Assembly (NCBI GenBank): GCA_028023455.1
Contig: JAQFVV010006311.1
Location: 3,623,490 to 3,687,489 of the forward strand
DNA: 64,000 bases
Direction: 5' to 3'
DNA from: Epiperipatus broadwayi
Lineage: Eukaryota > Onychophora > Udeonychophora > Euonychophora > Peripatidae
In this document: positions 24,481-37,664 of the stretch, piece by piece
Layout of the letters: the number at the start of each line of letters is the position of its first letter
Numbering within the stretch: the first letter of the stretch is position 1
Position numbers and translations under genes: made by a program
Notes under the pieces: generated by a model
What the model was told of the DNA's origin: nothing
The model's database searches: none
The model's input: the letters and a program-made list of their open reading frames with translations, nothing else

Positions 24481-26078
24481 ATGATTCAATGTCTCATATG
24501 TAATGTAATTTATAGAATAGGCGAATAAAATACAGCATTGAATAATAATATGCAAGTTTATTAAGATAATAACACAAAAATTACATTTAAAAATTATAAA
24601 TTTAAAAATCCATTACATTATACTCTATTCTGGATATATTGAAATTACTAAATCGTCATCTACACATTAAGCAATAGTTTAATATGCATACTTTACAATC
24701 ACAACAAAAAGCTTAGTGCAATATATTCTGCTATATAATTAAATTTAGTTACAAAAGATTAGACAGCCACTCTTATGTTTTCAAAAGTCTCTATATTGTA
24801 TTTTGGTTTGAGGATATCCTCAGTACTCAATAAAATATCTTTGATCTATTATAACAACATTACAGTGCATGTACTTAGGGTGTAAGTCCTTTGTCTACAT
24901 TACACACGCACATTATATACATCTTATATTAAATAACTTTGCAAGCATGATAGTGTAAAGCTCTAATAGAAATACTATTTTTTTAACTTTGGAAGTTAGC
25001 ATCGTGTATATTTATAGCATAATTTACAAATTTAGTTTATAGCTAGAAAAACGTTTTTTTTTTCATATGCCAATAAATGAATAATATTTCTTCCCATTGT
25101 ATAACTTATAAATTATGTTTTATCCTTCCTAGCACTACAAATATTTCCATTTTTTGTTTTACTTTGTTTCATTTTCATTCTCTCTTGATTATTAACTAAG
25201 TTTAGGTAACCAAATAGCATATTATTTTCACCAATATATCGGTAATTCTTCAATTCCTTTTCTTTATAAATTGTTATATTTATATTTACTTATTCATCTT
25301 TTTGAAATATTTTTATAAAATGCAAAATTTCTATTCCATCATTCACAATTATAATTTTTCTCTTTCTTCCTTATTTTACTCCTTTCACTCCAATTTGTAT
25401 TTCACTTTCTTCTAATATATTTTTATGATCACTTACCAAAAATTCTATATTATTTATACATCTTCTATTGTCATTTATTTCTTTTGAATAATTATGAGTT
25501 TTTTTAAATTTCATTTTGCTTAACTGTACATTAGTCATATTTACTTTTCTTGGTGCTTCTTGAATTTTCTGTTGCTCCATTTCAAAAATCCTGATTCATC
25601 AACTTTTAACTCACTCATAAAATCAATTTATAATTCTAATATCTTGTGTACTTCAATAAAGAATCAAATCTACTTCAATTTTATCTATCTTCTCTATATG
25701 TGAACATTGAACATAACTTTATTCATGAACTTTACCTGCTTTGACTTTTAATATCCTTCACTGCATTAAAAATATTTTCTTCCTTTTTTAAATCTTCTGT
25801 TATATTCCAATTATCTGGATGGATATACTTATGTGCTAAAGTATTTATCATAATACAAATTTCTGAGATTGTAATGCATGCTGATCATTATCAAATGTTC
25901 TGGATATATGCTAACATTAGGATACAGGTAAACTATAAACTAATTTTTAATCTGTGTAAATAAAATGCAGTGAATGGACTTTGAAGATAATCCTGATCTT
26001 TGTGCCATCCAAAAAATGATCTGTATGTCCAAACACAAAAATAAAGTTACAATAATTAAATTAACTATTATTTTAGAG
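24481..26078. other. AT-rich stretch, no confident feature
   Basis: A lysine/asparagine-rich minus-strand frame at 25371-25580 and surrounding decayed frames hint at an old retroelement, but I see no RT or endonuclease motif and make no call. Confidence 0.35.
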
Positions 26079-26107
26079 CTCTCTCAGGATCAAAAGATCC
26101 TAGAGAG
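26079..26107. other. Strong 12-bp hairpin with AAAA loop
   Basis: CTCTCTCAGGATC, loop AAAA, then GATCCTAGAGAG: twelve pairs with one bulged C. It is far more GC-balanced than its surroundings. It sits within an open plus-strand frame (25974-26246) that has no recognised domain. It may be a transposon end or a small structured RNA; nothing decides between these. Confidence 0.5.
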
Positions 26108-28004
26108 TGTGGCAGTGTACAGGAGAAAGTATAAATATATATACTTAATCTACCATCATTTTAATAATTTTACTAGGATAAGTTACCAGTCCCTTAAAGC
26201 ACCCTTTCATTTTAAAGTAAAATTACACACAAATGGCAATACATAGAACAGATAGCTGTAGGAATAAAATGTTAACATTAATTTTTTAACAATGATTTAA
26301 TAAAATTACTTAATAAATTAGTAAATTCAAAAAAGATAAGACAATATGATAATTCCAAACCTAATCCATTTTTATACAAAATATAATTTGATATAGCAAG
26401 TAAAATTAACTTATTGTTGACTGTTACTAATTAAATTAGTCTTTATATTAAACAAAATTATTTACTCCTACAATGATTACAATTGAAAATGAACATTTCT
26501 TAAAAAAAGGTAAAAAAATTAGGAATATTGCATAATTCTTTTTACAAATTTTGGAGAAAAATTCATTAAATAAAAAAAATGTCTCAACAAAAAACTGCAT
26601 CAAAATTAATACACCACTATTAACTATTATCTATTTAAATTTTTTTTGTAATCAGTGTACACCACACAATCTTAGATTACTATGGCTTCATTAGTTTGAG
26701 TTCTTTGATAGTTATAATTTTAGTTCAGTTTTTTCCTCAAAATGTTTAGATTAAATAAGCAAAAATTCTTTCATTATGTTTTTGTTTTCTAATTTCCAAT
26801 ATATTATGATGATAACTTATGAATTAACACAGTTTTTCAGGGTAGATTACACAAATTAAATTTATTCTTTATATAATATAATAATTTTCACATTAATACA
26901 GTTTTCAGACTCAGATTAATACAAGCTGAATTTATCCATTTCTAATATAATAGTTTGCAATAAGGTTTCACATAGCCTGAGACAGTTATGATTTTGGATG
27001 GAACCAAAACTAGTTGCAGATTTATTAGGAGTATTTTCCTTTTTCATCTTAATTTTTAGTGAACAGACTACATGGTTAAATTTGGTGATGCTGAGTTTTA
27101 GTTTAGCACATAGTTTTCTTGAAATCCATTTTAGTAAATCATTTTTAAACTAGTAGTGGAATTATTCTTACTTCAGACTATAAACCTAACTTCTTACTGA
27201 ACTTTTCAAAGCTAGTCTGCTACTGCTCTTCTTCTTTCAGAAAACTGAATCAACAGTGACTATTCTTGATACTAAGGGATATTACTTTAATCTTTTCCCT
27301 ATCTTATTTTTGTAATATTTTTGTTTTCTATTCATTCACATATTTCAGTCATGATATCAATAAATCCTGACCAATAAATTTTATTTTTCAAATGTTATTT
27401 TATTCCCTTTCTTTTAATCAAAACTTCCAACTCTACTCTAATTATTGGGAAAAAAAATTTCTGTATTTTATTTTTTTATTTACAAAATAAAACAGTTTAA
27501 TCTTTTAATTAAACTTTGTTTAAAAATGCATTTTTTATAGAAATAAAGAGAAAAGAACAGCTTATTATTTAATTAAATTAAAAAACAGCATTCTTTAACA
27601 AAATATTAAAATCGTTTTCTTTTAAAAAACTGATAACTATTACTTAAAATTATACTTATTTATCTCTCTTATTACTTTTTTAAAAATTAAGAACTAGTAG
27701 ATAAATGAAATTATTGAAGAGAACAAAATATTATTTATTTTATATTTTTTATGCTTTATCATTCTCTATTGCAACTGCCCTTAATAAACTATAAACATTC
27801 ACATTCTTACTATTTATACATTTGCAAATTCTATATTATCGCTTATGGAATGAAAATCTTGAAATAAGTTAATACTTGTTTTATAAAAAAAAATATGAAA
27901 TCAATAATTTTTCTTATTTCTCCATTCTATGTTTAATTGTTTCAATAAGCTTGTAATATCTGACATGGAGAGAGTTAGCCACCGTTTACAGTATTACAAT
28001 ATAT
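26108..28004. other. AT-rich stretch, nothing recognised
   Basis: Homopolymer-rich AT DNA. No gene, RNA or repeat structure was recognised. Confidence 0.5.
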
Positions 28005-28222
28005 ATAAATAAAGTAGTTCTGGGATTAAATTGTGTCTTGTTTTTGATTATTTCTCAATGCTTCGATGAAATAGCATCTGCCATTGGAGGACGCTATTTC
28101 GTCAAAAGGTTAAGTTTTTTAAAAATTCAACTTTAATAATGACAGATCCTATCTTGTCAAAATGTTGAGAAGTAATCAAAAATTATGTATGGTTTAATCC
28201 AAAAACTATTTTATTTACATCA
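28005..28222. repeat. Imperfect ~218-bp foldback (inverted repeat)
   Basis: The left arm (about 28005-28085) and the reverse complement of the right arm (about 28140-28222) share, in order, ATAAA-x-TAGTT, GGATTAAA, TTTTTGATTA-Y-TTCTCAA and ATCTG-Y-CATT. A tighter 11-bp hairpin sits inside (GATGAAATAGC ... GCTATTTCGTC, 28064-28106). The structure resembles a MITE or the inverted terminus of a retroelement. No coding. Confidence 0.65.
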
Positions 28223-29062
28223 TTTAACAGTGAAAACATTAAATATTATATATATATATACACCTTTACCCAGTTAGTAAAGATAATTGGCTCCCCAAAA
28301 TATATTATAAAATATCTCATATAAAAATAAGCATTTATAATGAGCTATTATGGACAAAAATAATTAAGTTTAAATTCAAAATATATAAAAAATTGAATTA
28401 AAAAAAGCTCAAATTGGAAAAAGTTCGTAATTAGTCATTAAACAATTTACTGAGCTTATCAAAACATTAATAAACTATGGTTTAATGTAGTCTATAAACA
28501 TTTTGATGGGTATAATTATTTAAACAAAGGTTATAATTTATTCATTGATGGTTCATAACTTTTGTTTGTAATTATTTTTTGAATCTCAATTCGTAAAATT
28601 AATGCATTAAGGAAAAAAAACTAAGCACAAATGTATATTTTAAAATTAAAAAAAAAGACAATGTACATTTTAAAATATATTTTTAGTGCACTTTGTTTTA
28701 TCATGAAGTGTTTTATTTTTTCGATATCAAATGAAATAAACATAGAATTGTTTTGCATTGCTAATATTTTTTAACTATTTTACAAAGTTAGTTATTTGTC
28801 ATAAATGATGATGTTTTTATAATGTAAATGTTTAAATCTTTTTTTTCTGATAATGTAAAAGTGTATTTTTAATACTTGCAATAAAAGCCATCATTATTGA
28901 AAAACAAATTTTGAGATTATTGATTAGAAATACATTTTTAAATTTATGTTTAGATATTTTTGATCATATAAATTTGATTATAAATAGCATAATGCATATA
29001 ATTATTTTTTTCTTAAAATAATGTACAATCATGACAACTATATTTTACAATTATTATTATTT
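28223..29062. other. AT-rich stretch, nothing recognised
   Basis: No recognisable feature on either strand. Confidence 0.5.
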
Positions 29063-29665
29063 AATAACTGAAACACAGGCATATACCTGTATCTATATAT
29101 GTAATATATAGGATATATGAGCACAGACTTTCACACGAACCACCACTCTCCACATTATCTCATAACACTGATACACCTGAACACATATGTTGAAAAGATA
29201 AATAATCACCAATATATGCATTTCATGCTAAACCAGCAATCATCAGTTGGTCCAGATTACCAACTCTACACATATATGCTATAAGTGCTCAGATATATAT
29301 TAAGATAGCCAAACCTCATACTTTAATGGACAGGCTTCAATCTATTCCACACTCTAACGCTTCAACCGCCCATCCAATTGAAAATCTGATGATAGAATGC
29401 TCAAAGGCCTCCCTCAGGCCAAGATTCTTGTCACACCCATGTTGACCTAAGGTCAATCTGACCCCTCATGTACAAGACATAATCCATTTAATATATATAT
29501 ACAAGGGATGGGCAGACATCTCTATTATGTAATAACTGAATCACAGGCTTATTATATACCTGTGTCTATATATGTAATATATAGGGTATATGAGCACAGA
29601 TTTTCACACGACCCATCACTCTCCACACTATCTCATAACACTGATACACCTGAACACATATATGT
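29063..29665. repeat. ~130-bp direct repeats flanking ~340 bp
   Basis: A segment at about 29063-29190 recurs at about 29530-29660 at over 90% identity (both contain CTGATACACCTGAACACATA and TATATGAGCACAGA). The interval between them contains the dispersed repeat also found near 23802. The arrangement could be LTR-like, but there is no TG...CA boundary, primer-binding site or coding interior, so a segmental duplication of an older repeat is more likely. Confidence 0.65.
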
Positions 29666-30684
29666 TATTATTATTATAATTTTGCTGCAAGCAAAATAAG
29701 GTTCATAAATTTTAAATTTATAAAATTGATTAAGTGAAGATAATTTATCTGATAAATACATATTTTAAAATTAAATATTATTAGAGTTAGTTTTTTTTTT
29801 ACATGATCAGAGTAGGTAATTGATTACTACTTAATTGTAAGTGGCGTTTTTTGCTTTTGCAGTCACAAATAATGAAAATATTTTCTATTTTATGTATGCC
29901 ATAAATGAAAGCATCCAGAGGCAATAGATAAAAATCAAATGGAACACATTAATCATATTTTAATTCTATAATCAACACAATATTGTATACTTTTAAATCC
30001 CTATCCTATAAAATCAATCTTGTACAATGACTGCCAAGAAAAAGTTTAACTTTTTTTTTAAAAATCAAGTTAACAAATAATCGATTGTAAATCAAAATAG
30101 CAGATATAATTGATGATAATGTCTATAGACAATCTTGTATGAGGATCCATATATAAATTTACAGCAGACAGTCAATTTAGGATTAAATAAAAAGTTTCTT
30201 TATGGATTGCTATGGATCTTTAGCATATATATTCATAATAGACCCAATCATTTATAAGATTAAGAGTAATGTACTTATGTATTAGACTTGTTATACCTTT
30301 TTACATCCATATCAATCCGCTAATAACTTTCAAATCTTGTGATGTTATCAAAGAACATATACATCAGAACTTTTGATAAAATTAAATGATAAATTCATCA
30401 AAGGGACCATATGTATACATTTTTTTCTGAAATTTTCACAAGATTTAGAATGTCATAGGCATAGTAGCACTTATAATACATAATATGAAGTGCTCCAGAC
30501 AATGTAAAAAAATACATTTTTAACAATATGAAAAGTATACATTTTACAAAACAATAATAAAAATGGACACAGACACTAAATATTCCCCCATCCACACAAG
30601 GTACAACACTATGCCGATCACACTCACACTGCTAGTAATTTTCACAATTCTACTTAATGTTAATAAAAATCCTACTTATATAAA
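29666..30684. other. AT-rich stretch, nothing recognised
   Basis: No recognisable coding, RNA gene or repeat structure. Confidence 0.5.
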
Positions 30685-30945
30685 TTCTGGCATGAAATTA
30701 CCAAAACAGGCAGGCACTAAAGCAAAATTACACACACAGCCAGTAATTTCAAAATGTTACCTAAAATTAACAAAAATATTTAAATCTGTTATGAAATTAC
30801 AAAACAGAGACTAAAGCAAAATTACTTGTAAAAACAAAAATAATAATATTTTATAAGCAAATTAAATAGAATTAAAATATAAAAAAATTGTACATATATT
30901 AAATCTGGCATGAAATTATCAAAATGCTCATTAAACCAGAATTGG
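30685..30945. repeat. Degenerate tandem repeat, three units
   Basis: The phrase CTGGCATGAAATTA and its variants recur at about 30688, 30785 and 30904. In the first two units it is followed by ACTAAAGCAAAATTAC. Spacing is about 97-119 bp. The open frames across it follow from the low stop density of the repeat. Confidence 0.5.
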
Positions 30946-31311
30946 CAAAAAAAAAAATTATATAATAGGCAAATTATATCGCTTAAAATGAAAACATAAC
31001 AGGAATTATCATGATGAAGCAATTGTTTGTCTCTCTGCAGACGTTCTAAGGATAACATTTTAACTTTATTTCAAGGAGATGTTCCTTCCTTATATCTGTA
31101 TCAATTTTTTTTTCAAAATGAAGAGTTTAAAAACATGTGTTTCTATGATATAAAGCCTGCATGGGATCTTGATCAAGAAATATTAAAAAATAAATATATT
31201 TTGTTAAAAAACAAAACAGAAGTAAAGAAAATTAAATTAGTCCACTTTTAAAATTAAATCATACAGAAAAAAATAAATTAATACATTTTTATTTTAATGG
31301 AATCAATATAG

Positions 31312-31960
31312 TGGAGAGAATCCACCACAAATTTTGCCAAATAGGAATCTAGGTGCTAGTGTGCTGTTCCTCAGTGTTGTTTATTATGTTATTTTGCTGA
31401 ACCCCAACAGTTTTCAATGTTCTGAGTGTGAACCCTGGTTTCTGAATTCACAAAAATTATATTTGTGGTTCACAGAAAAATGGTTGTAATTGGTAGCTCA
31501 TAATTCATTAGTTTTATATGCTTTCCAATAGTCTGAATAAATTGTTGAGCCCTCCTACACATTATAGTTAATGGCTTCCATCAAAGCTGCTGCTGTTCTG
31601 ATATCAATTGTGATGATGAAACATTCAACCAGTCTCCCTGCACAATCGACCAAACATCCACTGTTCCGGAGGTATTCATCCAGCTTGGTTTTATCACTTT
31701 GTAAAAAGGCTCTCTTCAATTTCAAGAATATTGTTATGTCCTCCAATTTTATATTTTTTCATGATCTAATATCACAATGGTGCAAACATCCCACATATAG
31801 TTGTTCCAGTCTATTATGGTTTTGTCAGCTAAATTAAGCTCTGATTTTCCCCATTCTATGGATGTTAATTTGCAAGTCCTGCAGTAAATAAATTAGATTA
31901 CCATCAGAAATGAAATTCTGGAACCCTCCAATCATATTCTCTTATGAAGGCCTATTTTAA
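31312..31960 (-). pseudogene. Merlin-type (IS1016/ISXO2-like) transposase pseudogene
   Basis: Minus-strand translation in shifting frames recovers the order of a Merlin DDE transposase. YCRTCK (end of the N-terminal zinc finger) comes first, then KTIIDWNNYMWDVC, GGHNNILEIEESLF (about 31710-31745), PPEQWMFGRLCRETG, then ECFIITI...TAAALMEAI. Next come STIYSDYWKAY (about 31521-31545), FSVNHKYNF, VHTQNIENCWGSAK (about 31395-31430) and HLDSYLAKF to the end. The catalytic triad is visible as EIEE (the first Asp replaced by Glu), YSD and QNIE. At least three frameshifts and several stops make it dead. These transposases normally give 8-9 bp target duplications. I could not place the TIRs. Confidence 0.85.
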
Positions 31961-33952
31961 TTGCATCCTTGAATGTTACAATGGCAGTGCTTGTCTAAAG
32001 TGTGTATGTGAAGGACCATAGTATGCCTGTTTGGACACACTTTCAGATAGCAGGATTCCTTTGCCTTTAAAGTATGGGATTACATTGATCTCGATAGTGG
32101 TGAAACAGTATGATTTAGCTATCATCCAGTTTCACTTACTATGTGCCATAGTAGTCTTTTTTCCTAATTCAAGCCCTCACAGTACATGTATATAACCTTA
32201 TGATAGTTAATTTGGTATGTAATAGCATATATTGATGTGTATGTGCAGATATGTGTGGACATCTAATATATTAATGTTTGTGTGTGTATAGTATATAAGC
32301 AGTTATAATTTTTTAACTTAATAAATTTAAAATAAGTTGTGAACATCATTGTATATGTGGGAGCACACCTATGTATATATGCAAAGGTAACTGTAATTCC
32401 ATATATTTAGTAAACATTACAGATTTTCTAAATTATTTCCAAATTATCTTTTAAGTTATTTGCTTTGACATGTAAAAATTTTTTTACAGATTTGTAGGTA
32501 TTCCCATATAATTCTTAAATTCAGGGATACCTGTCTTATGTATATGCTGGAATATAGACAACATAAATCTCTTTTTTTTAAAAAAATCAAAGGTTATAGA
32601 TTTTTCAGAATTATTTTTCATTAAATGGTAAACTGAAAACCAAAATTTTAAAGATGTTTTAAAAATACTGTTAAAAACAAAGACAAAGTTTTTAACTTGG
32701 TTCTGCTTGTCAATAAGCACAGCTGGATCTTTTGTCTTTGCCAAAATTAATGTACTCCATTAAAATTTAAAAATTTGAAACAAAAGATTGTAAATATCTT
32801 AATGGCTTGTGATGGGGGGGGGGGGTGAGTGAATATAAAAACCCGAGTTTTAAGTGAAAAGAGGACGGTTTTGTTTGCTCTCTCTCTCTCATGATAATTT
32901 AAACTTACTTGTACTCAGGCATTATGCCTAGTTTTACAATGAAAGTCAGTGGCTAGAAAACAACCATTGCCACCTTCTTGTGTGGCAGACCAGTTTATGG
33001 AAATGAAAAACCCAGAACATCAGCCTACAAGAAAGTATGGCACATGGAAAGGATGGCAGGTGAACTAGACTGTGAGTGAATGATCGCCACTCCATGCAAG
33101 CCATGGCAGTCAGAAGACCAGTAACAAATTCTCAACCAAACTCTAAACTAAATTCTAAAGCAATTTTAATCATTGCTAAAGTTAGCTATACTATATGATA
33201 AATGTGCACAAACTCTAAACTTAAATTTCTCATAATAATTAAACTATGTTAGATAAAAGTACTTCTAATTGTATAAAATTTAAAATAACTTTAAAAAGCT
33301 AATTTGTAAAATCTTGCCTGATCTAAAGTTCTCATAAATCTTTTAAAATAAATTTGTGAAAAGATAATGACTGTCTCCAGTTATTATTCTATTTATTCTC
33401 ATCTATGCTTATGCCTATATATAAATTATTGCAATATGTTTATTAATTTGTGCTAGGCCTTCAGAGCGGAGATTATTAAATATTATAACAGTAAATAGAT
33501 AATTATACTCTCTCATATAATCTTAAATTGCTTTTTAGCACATAAAAAATCTCCAGTCTGAAACCTACTTTTATATATGTTGAGCTACTATGTTTTAGCT
33601 TAGTATAATTCAGATTTGCATGTTAAATGATTACATTTAGTTAAATATGAAAGTGATATTTAAAGCATATTATAAGTAATTAGTTAATTTTTAAGTCCCA
33701 AATATGCTTTAGCCATTCTTAGTTTATTATCATAGACTAAATGGGTTAATTGGTAAACTAGATCATTTTAATTAATCTCTTTTGGCATGTTTTAAATATG
33801 TTAATATATGAATCGGTGGATAGTAGTTTCATAGATTGAAACTATAGGATAAGTGCTTTATTAATTTTAATATTTGATATTTGGAAAGCATTGTGAATGT
33901 GCTTTTATGAAGCATTTCTGTGCATTATGCCTTGCTATTACATTCTTATTAA
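31961..33952. other. Unassigned stretch with G12 and (CT)n tracts
   Basis: It contains a 12-base G run at 32814-32825 and a (CT)n tract near 32878-32892. The less AT-rich island at 32900-33130 has a short open plus-strand stretch (ATFLCGRPVYGNEKPRTSAY) that I cannot identify. No other feature was seen. Confidence 0.4.
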
Positions 33953-34060
33953 AATGGGCTTTGGTTTTAAAAGCCACCCCATTATTCTTAGTTCAGACAC
34001 CTCTCTTTTAAAAATGGGCTTTGCTTTTAAGGACCACCCCATTATTCCTTTTAGAACTGG
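33953..34060. repeat. Two tandem ~57-bp units with hairpin potential
   Basis: AATGGGCTTTGGTTTTAAAA near 33954 and AATGGGCTTTGCTTTTAAGG near 34011 are each followed by CCACCCCATTATTC. Each unit can form a short GGCTTT/AAAGCC hairpin. Confidence 0.7.
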
Positions 34061-35734
34061 AACATGAGTATCCAGATTGTTATTTAAGCTGCTCTGATTG
34101 CCTGAACTAAATTTTCACTTATTTTAAGATAGCAAGACATACAGTCCAAGGGAATCAAGCACTTGGTACTGAATCCCATGAGTAATTGTGCATTTGAGCT
34201 GCAACCCTTATTAAGTTTATAAATCCAGTCTTGGAAGCCATGCTGCAAAACATCAAGTTGTTCGCCTTTATATTATGTAGTTCAGAATTCATTTGAACTT
34301 CAGATCTGGTTTTTACAAAAGATCAATATAGGAAACATATTTATTGTTCATTATATAATATGAATAAATAAGTTTAGTTATCGATTATCATTCTTGTAAA
34401 ATTTAACTCATGGAAAACTTGGTAGGAATGACAGAGCATAATTAAGGCATGAGAGTAGATGTAGATAAAATTATTAATTTGTAATAATGTTGGAATTAAA
34501 ATATTAAGTGCAGTCAACTGGAAAATTCACAGTTCCCTTATTCACCATACCACCTGTGTGAGTGGAGGATCCAGAGCACTTATTATTTTGTTATGATTAA
34601 ATGATATTAAACATAATGATGTCTGTTGTCTTATTCACTCTGTTTATATTGAATCACTTTCCAAATTTATTAATATATGCATTATCTAGCCAACCATTGT
34701 ATAGGTTTATTTAAGCTATCAGTAATTTAGTTATTATTCATTGAGTCTCTTGCTCCATCCTTTGCTACTGCTGGCATGTGAACTAAAAACTCCAAGTGTA
34801 GCCTCATATATGTTATTCATATGGTAGTAAGTCATAGAGTGTTGGTGGAGGAGCTGTGGTGTGATCTGATTTGAGGTCTCAACTCCTCATCTAGACCAAC
34901 CTTGGTATAATTTGCCAGAACTCTGGATTTTGTTGCGTGAATGTACAAATATAACTATTACAGTGAGTAGATCCTAAATGTTTATCATTTGGTACTGTAA
35001 CAACAAAAAAATAGCATGAATCATAAAATAAAAAAATAAATCAAAATGAAAACTTCATGCATACAAAAAATGCAAATCAATTGAGAAGACTTATCCCAAC
35101 GAAATCTGAACAATGAATTGCAGTTTATTTGGCAGATTGTAATGTCAGACATTTATCATGGATGTGAAAATGCATAGGAGAACTAATATTTACTTATGAT
35201 TATTGCAAATATTTATAATTTAATGAGATAGAGATAAAATGTAAACTATTCCTAAAAATTTTTGATACATAAAATTTAGTTTTAAGTAAGGAAAATTGTT
35301 TATCCTCACAACATTGGAATTTCATTATATATAAATTCAGGATCAATGTACAAATGAAAGAAAAATGAAAACAGGCTAACCATTTTCTTTTTGTCAGAAA
35401 TCTTATAAAAATAAAATGTTTGTTTACATTTATGGACAATATGTTTATTGGATATGAGTTTAAATTAACACTTCCATGTTAAATCTGGTTTGATCTTGAT
35501 CTTCTATCGGAATATCTTCATAAATAAAAAAATCAATTCTTGTAACATCTGTGGTGATAAAAATTGATATTCCTTTATTCAAATAGATTTACTGAAAAAA
35601 CGAAATAATATGTTACATTTATACTGATAGCCCATCAAAAAGTAGTCTAGGCTTACTGGCTTACATGCACACACTAATATATTAAATTAAAATATCTAAT
35701 TAAATATATGAAAAAAAGGGAAGGCTCATGATAA
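34061..35734. other. Unassigned stretch
   Basis: Mixed AT-rich DNA with moderate islands (34080-34300 and 34730-34950). No frame with known motifs on either strand. Confidence 0.4.
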
Positions 35735-37090
35735 TGATGAAATTATAATTGATATCTTAAAAGAAGCTGGTGAAAAAATAGAAAAATTGTTAGCAAAGTT
35801 ATATTTCAAAGGTCTAAATGATAAAGATATACCAAATGATTTGGAAGAATAGTAATTCTGATATTTAAAAAAAGATCATAAAGAAAGTATTAGGAATTAT
35901 AGATATATTTCTTTTTTTAGTTCTATGCAAAATTTTAACCAAGATAATTATAACTCATCTATAGCAAACTTTGAATTTTAACTAATCAGAAGAAAATTCT
36001 GTATTTATAAATGATTTTGGAAGAGTGAATCAAATTCAAGTATTGAGACAAGTTATAAAATAAACCAGTGAAGATAGATAGCCATTGTCTGTGGTTTATA
36101 AAAAGGCATTTGATTCTATATATAAACATTTATAGAGTGATTAAATCACTTTACCATCAAGATATAGATTCAGGATATTGTCACATTATAAAGACTATTT
36201 ATAAAAAGGCCTAATATACATAGGTATAGTAAGAGGATTCTCATTAAGAAGGATTTAGATAGGGTAAATTCATATTTTCAAACATTTTTAGACCAGTTTT
36301 ACAAAAAAAAAATATTTTATGCATTAAAATGGGAAACAAACCTGTAAAAGTTAATGGAGATCATTTAAGTAATGTAGATTTGCAGATGATGTAATTGCTT
36401 TTGCAAATAATACTTCGGAGCTTCAGGAAATGTTGAAAGAGTTACAAGATGAAAATAAAAACATAGGATTAAAAATAAATAGTAAAAAGAACTAATATAA
36501 TAATTAATGAATTTTTTCAAAATTAGAAAATAAATAATAACGATAAATTAGAAAAAGTTAGTAATTACAACGACCTTGGTAAAATTATTGATAGAACTGA
36601 AAACATAATGAAAGAAATAAACTTGAATGAAATGCTTTGGATAAAAATATATTAATATTAAAAAATATCTATATGTTTGAACAGGAAGATTTTAAATAAC
36701 TGTGTTTTACCAGTTCTTATTTAGCGATCTGAGAATTTGACCCTTAATGTCTAAGGTCTCTGTATAAGTCATTAGATCACTCCACAAAGTACGGATAAAT
36801 TTATGTTAAGAATATCAAGAACGAATCAAAATTAAAATACATATGTAAGAGAACAAGCGTTATTGACATCATTGACAAAATTAAAATACTAAAGTGGAAC
36901 TGCGCTGAAATTATTGCTAAAAACGATAGTAGTGGGTAAGCAGCTAAAATCTTTAACAGAACCCAAGAGGTTGTAAAAGACCTAGAATGAGATTACATGT
37001 GAGATAGATTATTGAAATATGTAAGTTTACTGGTGTAATATGGAGAGTAGAAAATGGATTAATATTGCAGTGATCTTCATCTTGTAATGG
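35735..37090 (+). pseudogene. RTE-like LINE reverse transcriptase pseudogene (copy 1)
   Basis: The degraded plus-strand frames follow an RTE-type RT in order. KAHDNDEIIIDILKEAGEKI (start of the RT) is followed by IPNDLEE, then VILIFKKDHKESIRNYRYIS (normally I-H-K-K-G-D...N-Y-R-P-I-S). The YKKAFDS-like motif A near 36100 is degraded, and FADDVIAFAN-like bases (motif C) lie near 36375-36410. KVSNYNDLGKIIDRTENIMK follows, then the C-terminal region. Many stops and frameshifts are present and the N-terminal endonuclease is missing. It shares family-specific words (L-G-K-I-I-x-x-x-ENIMK) with the copy at 40860-42400, so both belong to one family. Confidence 0.8.
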
Positions 37091-37189
37091 AATCGTTGAA
37101 AGTATATATAAAATTAAGTGAAACAAAATTAATTCTTCATGTATATTCTAAAGAAGTTTTAAACTTTTTAAAATATTTTTTTACTGAAA

Positions 37190-37300
37190 AAATTCAAACA
37201 GTTTTGATTCGCTGTTTGAGGCTCTGCTCATCTTCAGATGTTCTTCAACATAGCAAGATATTCTTATACAAATATCACTGCTATATTCAATTTAATGTTA
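37190..37300 (-). repeat. Possible PLE terminal fragment
   Basis: On the minus strand, CATCTGAAGATGAGCAGAGC then CAGCGAATC resembles the CTGANGA...GAA signature of the PLE ends at 61917-61951 and 44890-44921, but the paired stem is poor here. It lies just upstream of the PLE palindrome at 37665-38330. Confidence 0.3.
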
Positions 37301-37664
37301 AAACTTTAAATGTTCCAGTTATCGATAAATTTAACTCAGTCTTATTTCAAACAGCTTAATATCAATACAAAAGCACGCACAGTTTTTTCTAAAAAAATTC
37401 TATGCAAATAAACATTCAAGTATATAAATAAATAATTTAATGCCATGTAATTCCGTGAAGGATATTAAGTCATCATATTATATATGTGTAGAATATTTAT
37501 TATGCAAAAAAAAAAAACATTTAACATTATAATAATAGTTACCAATTGCACTTTTTCCAGTGAGATTTGTATTATACATACTTTCTAATTTGCAATAGAT
37601 GTCAGTTATAGTTTTTTCATCAAGTCTTTTTTTACAGATCTGAAATATATATATATATAATATT

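Noticed and set aside
25371-25580. Host gene on the minus strand
   Set aside because: Lys/Asn-rich frame without motif, start context or splice signals; it looks like decayed AT-rich DNA.
29063-29665. Solo or paired LTRs of an LTR retrotransposon
   Set aside because: The direct repeats lack TG...CA ends, a primer-binding site, a polypurine tract and any gag-pol coding.
32814-32825. G12 run as a regulatory G-quadruplex
   Set aside because: A single homopolymer with no neighbouring G-tracts and no gene nearby; likely a simple repeat.
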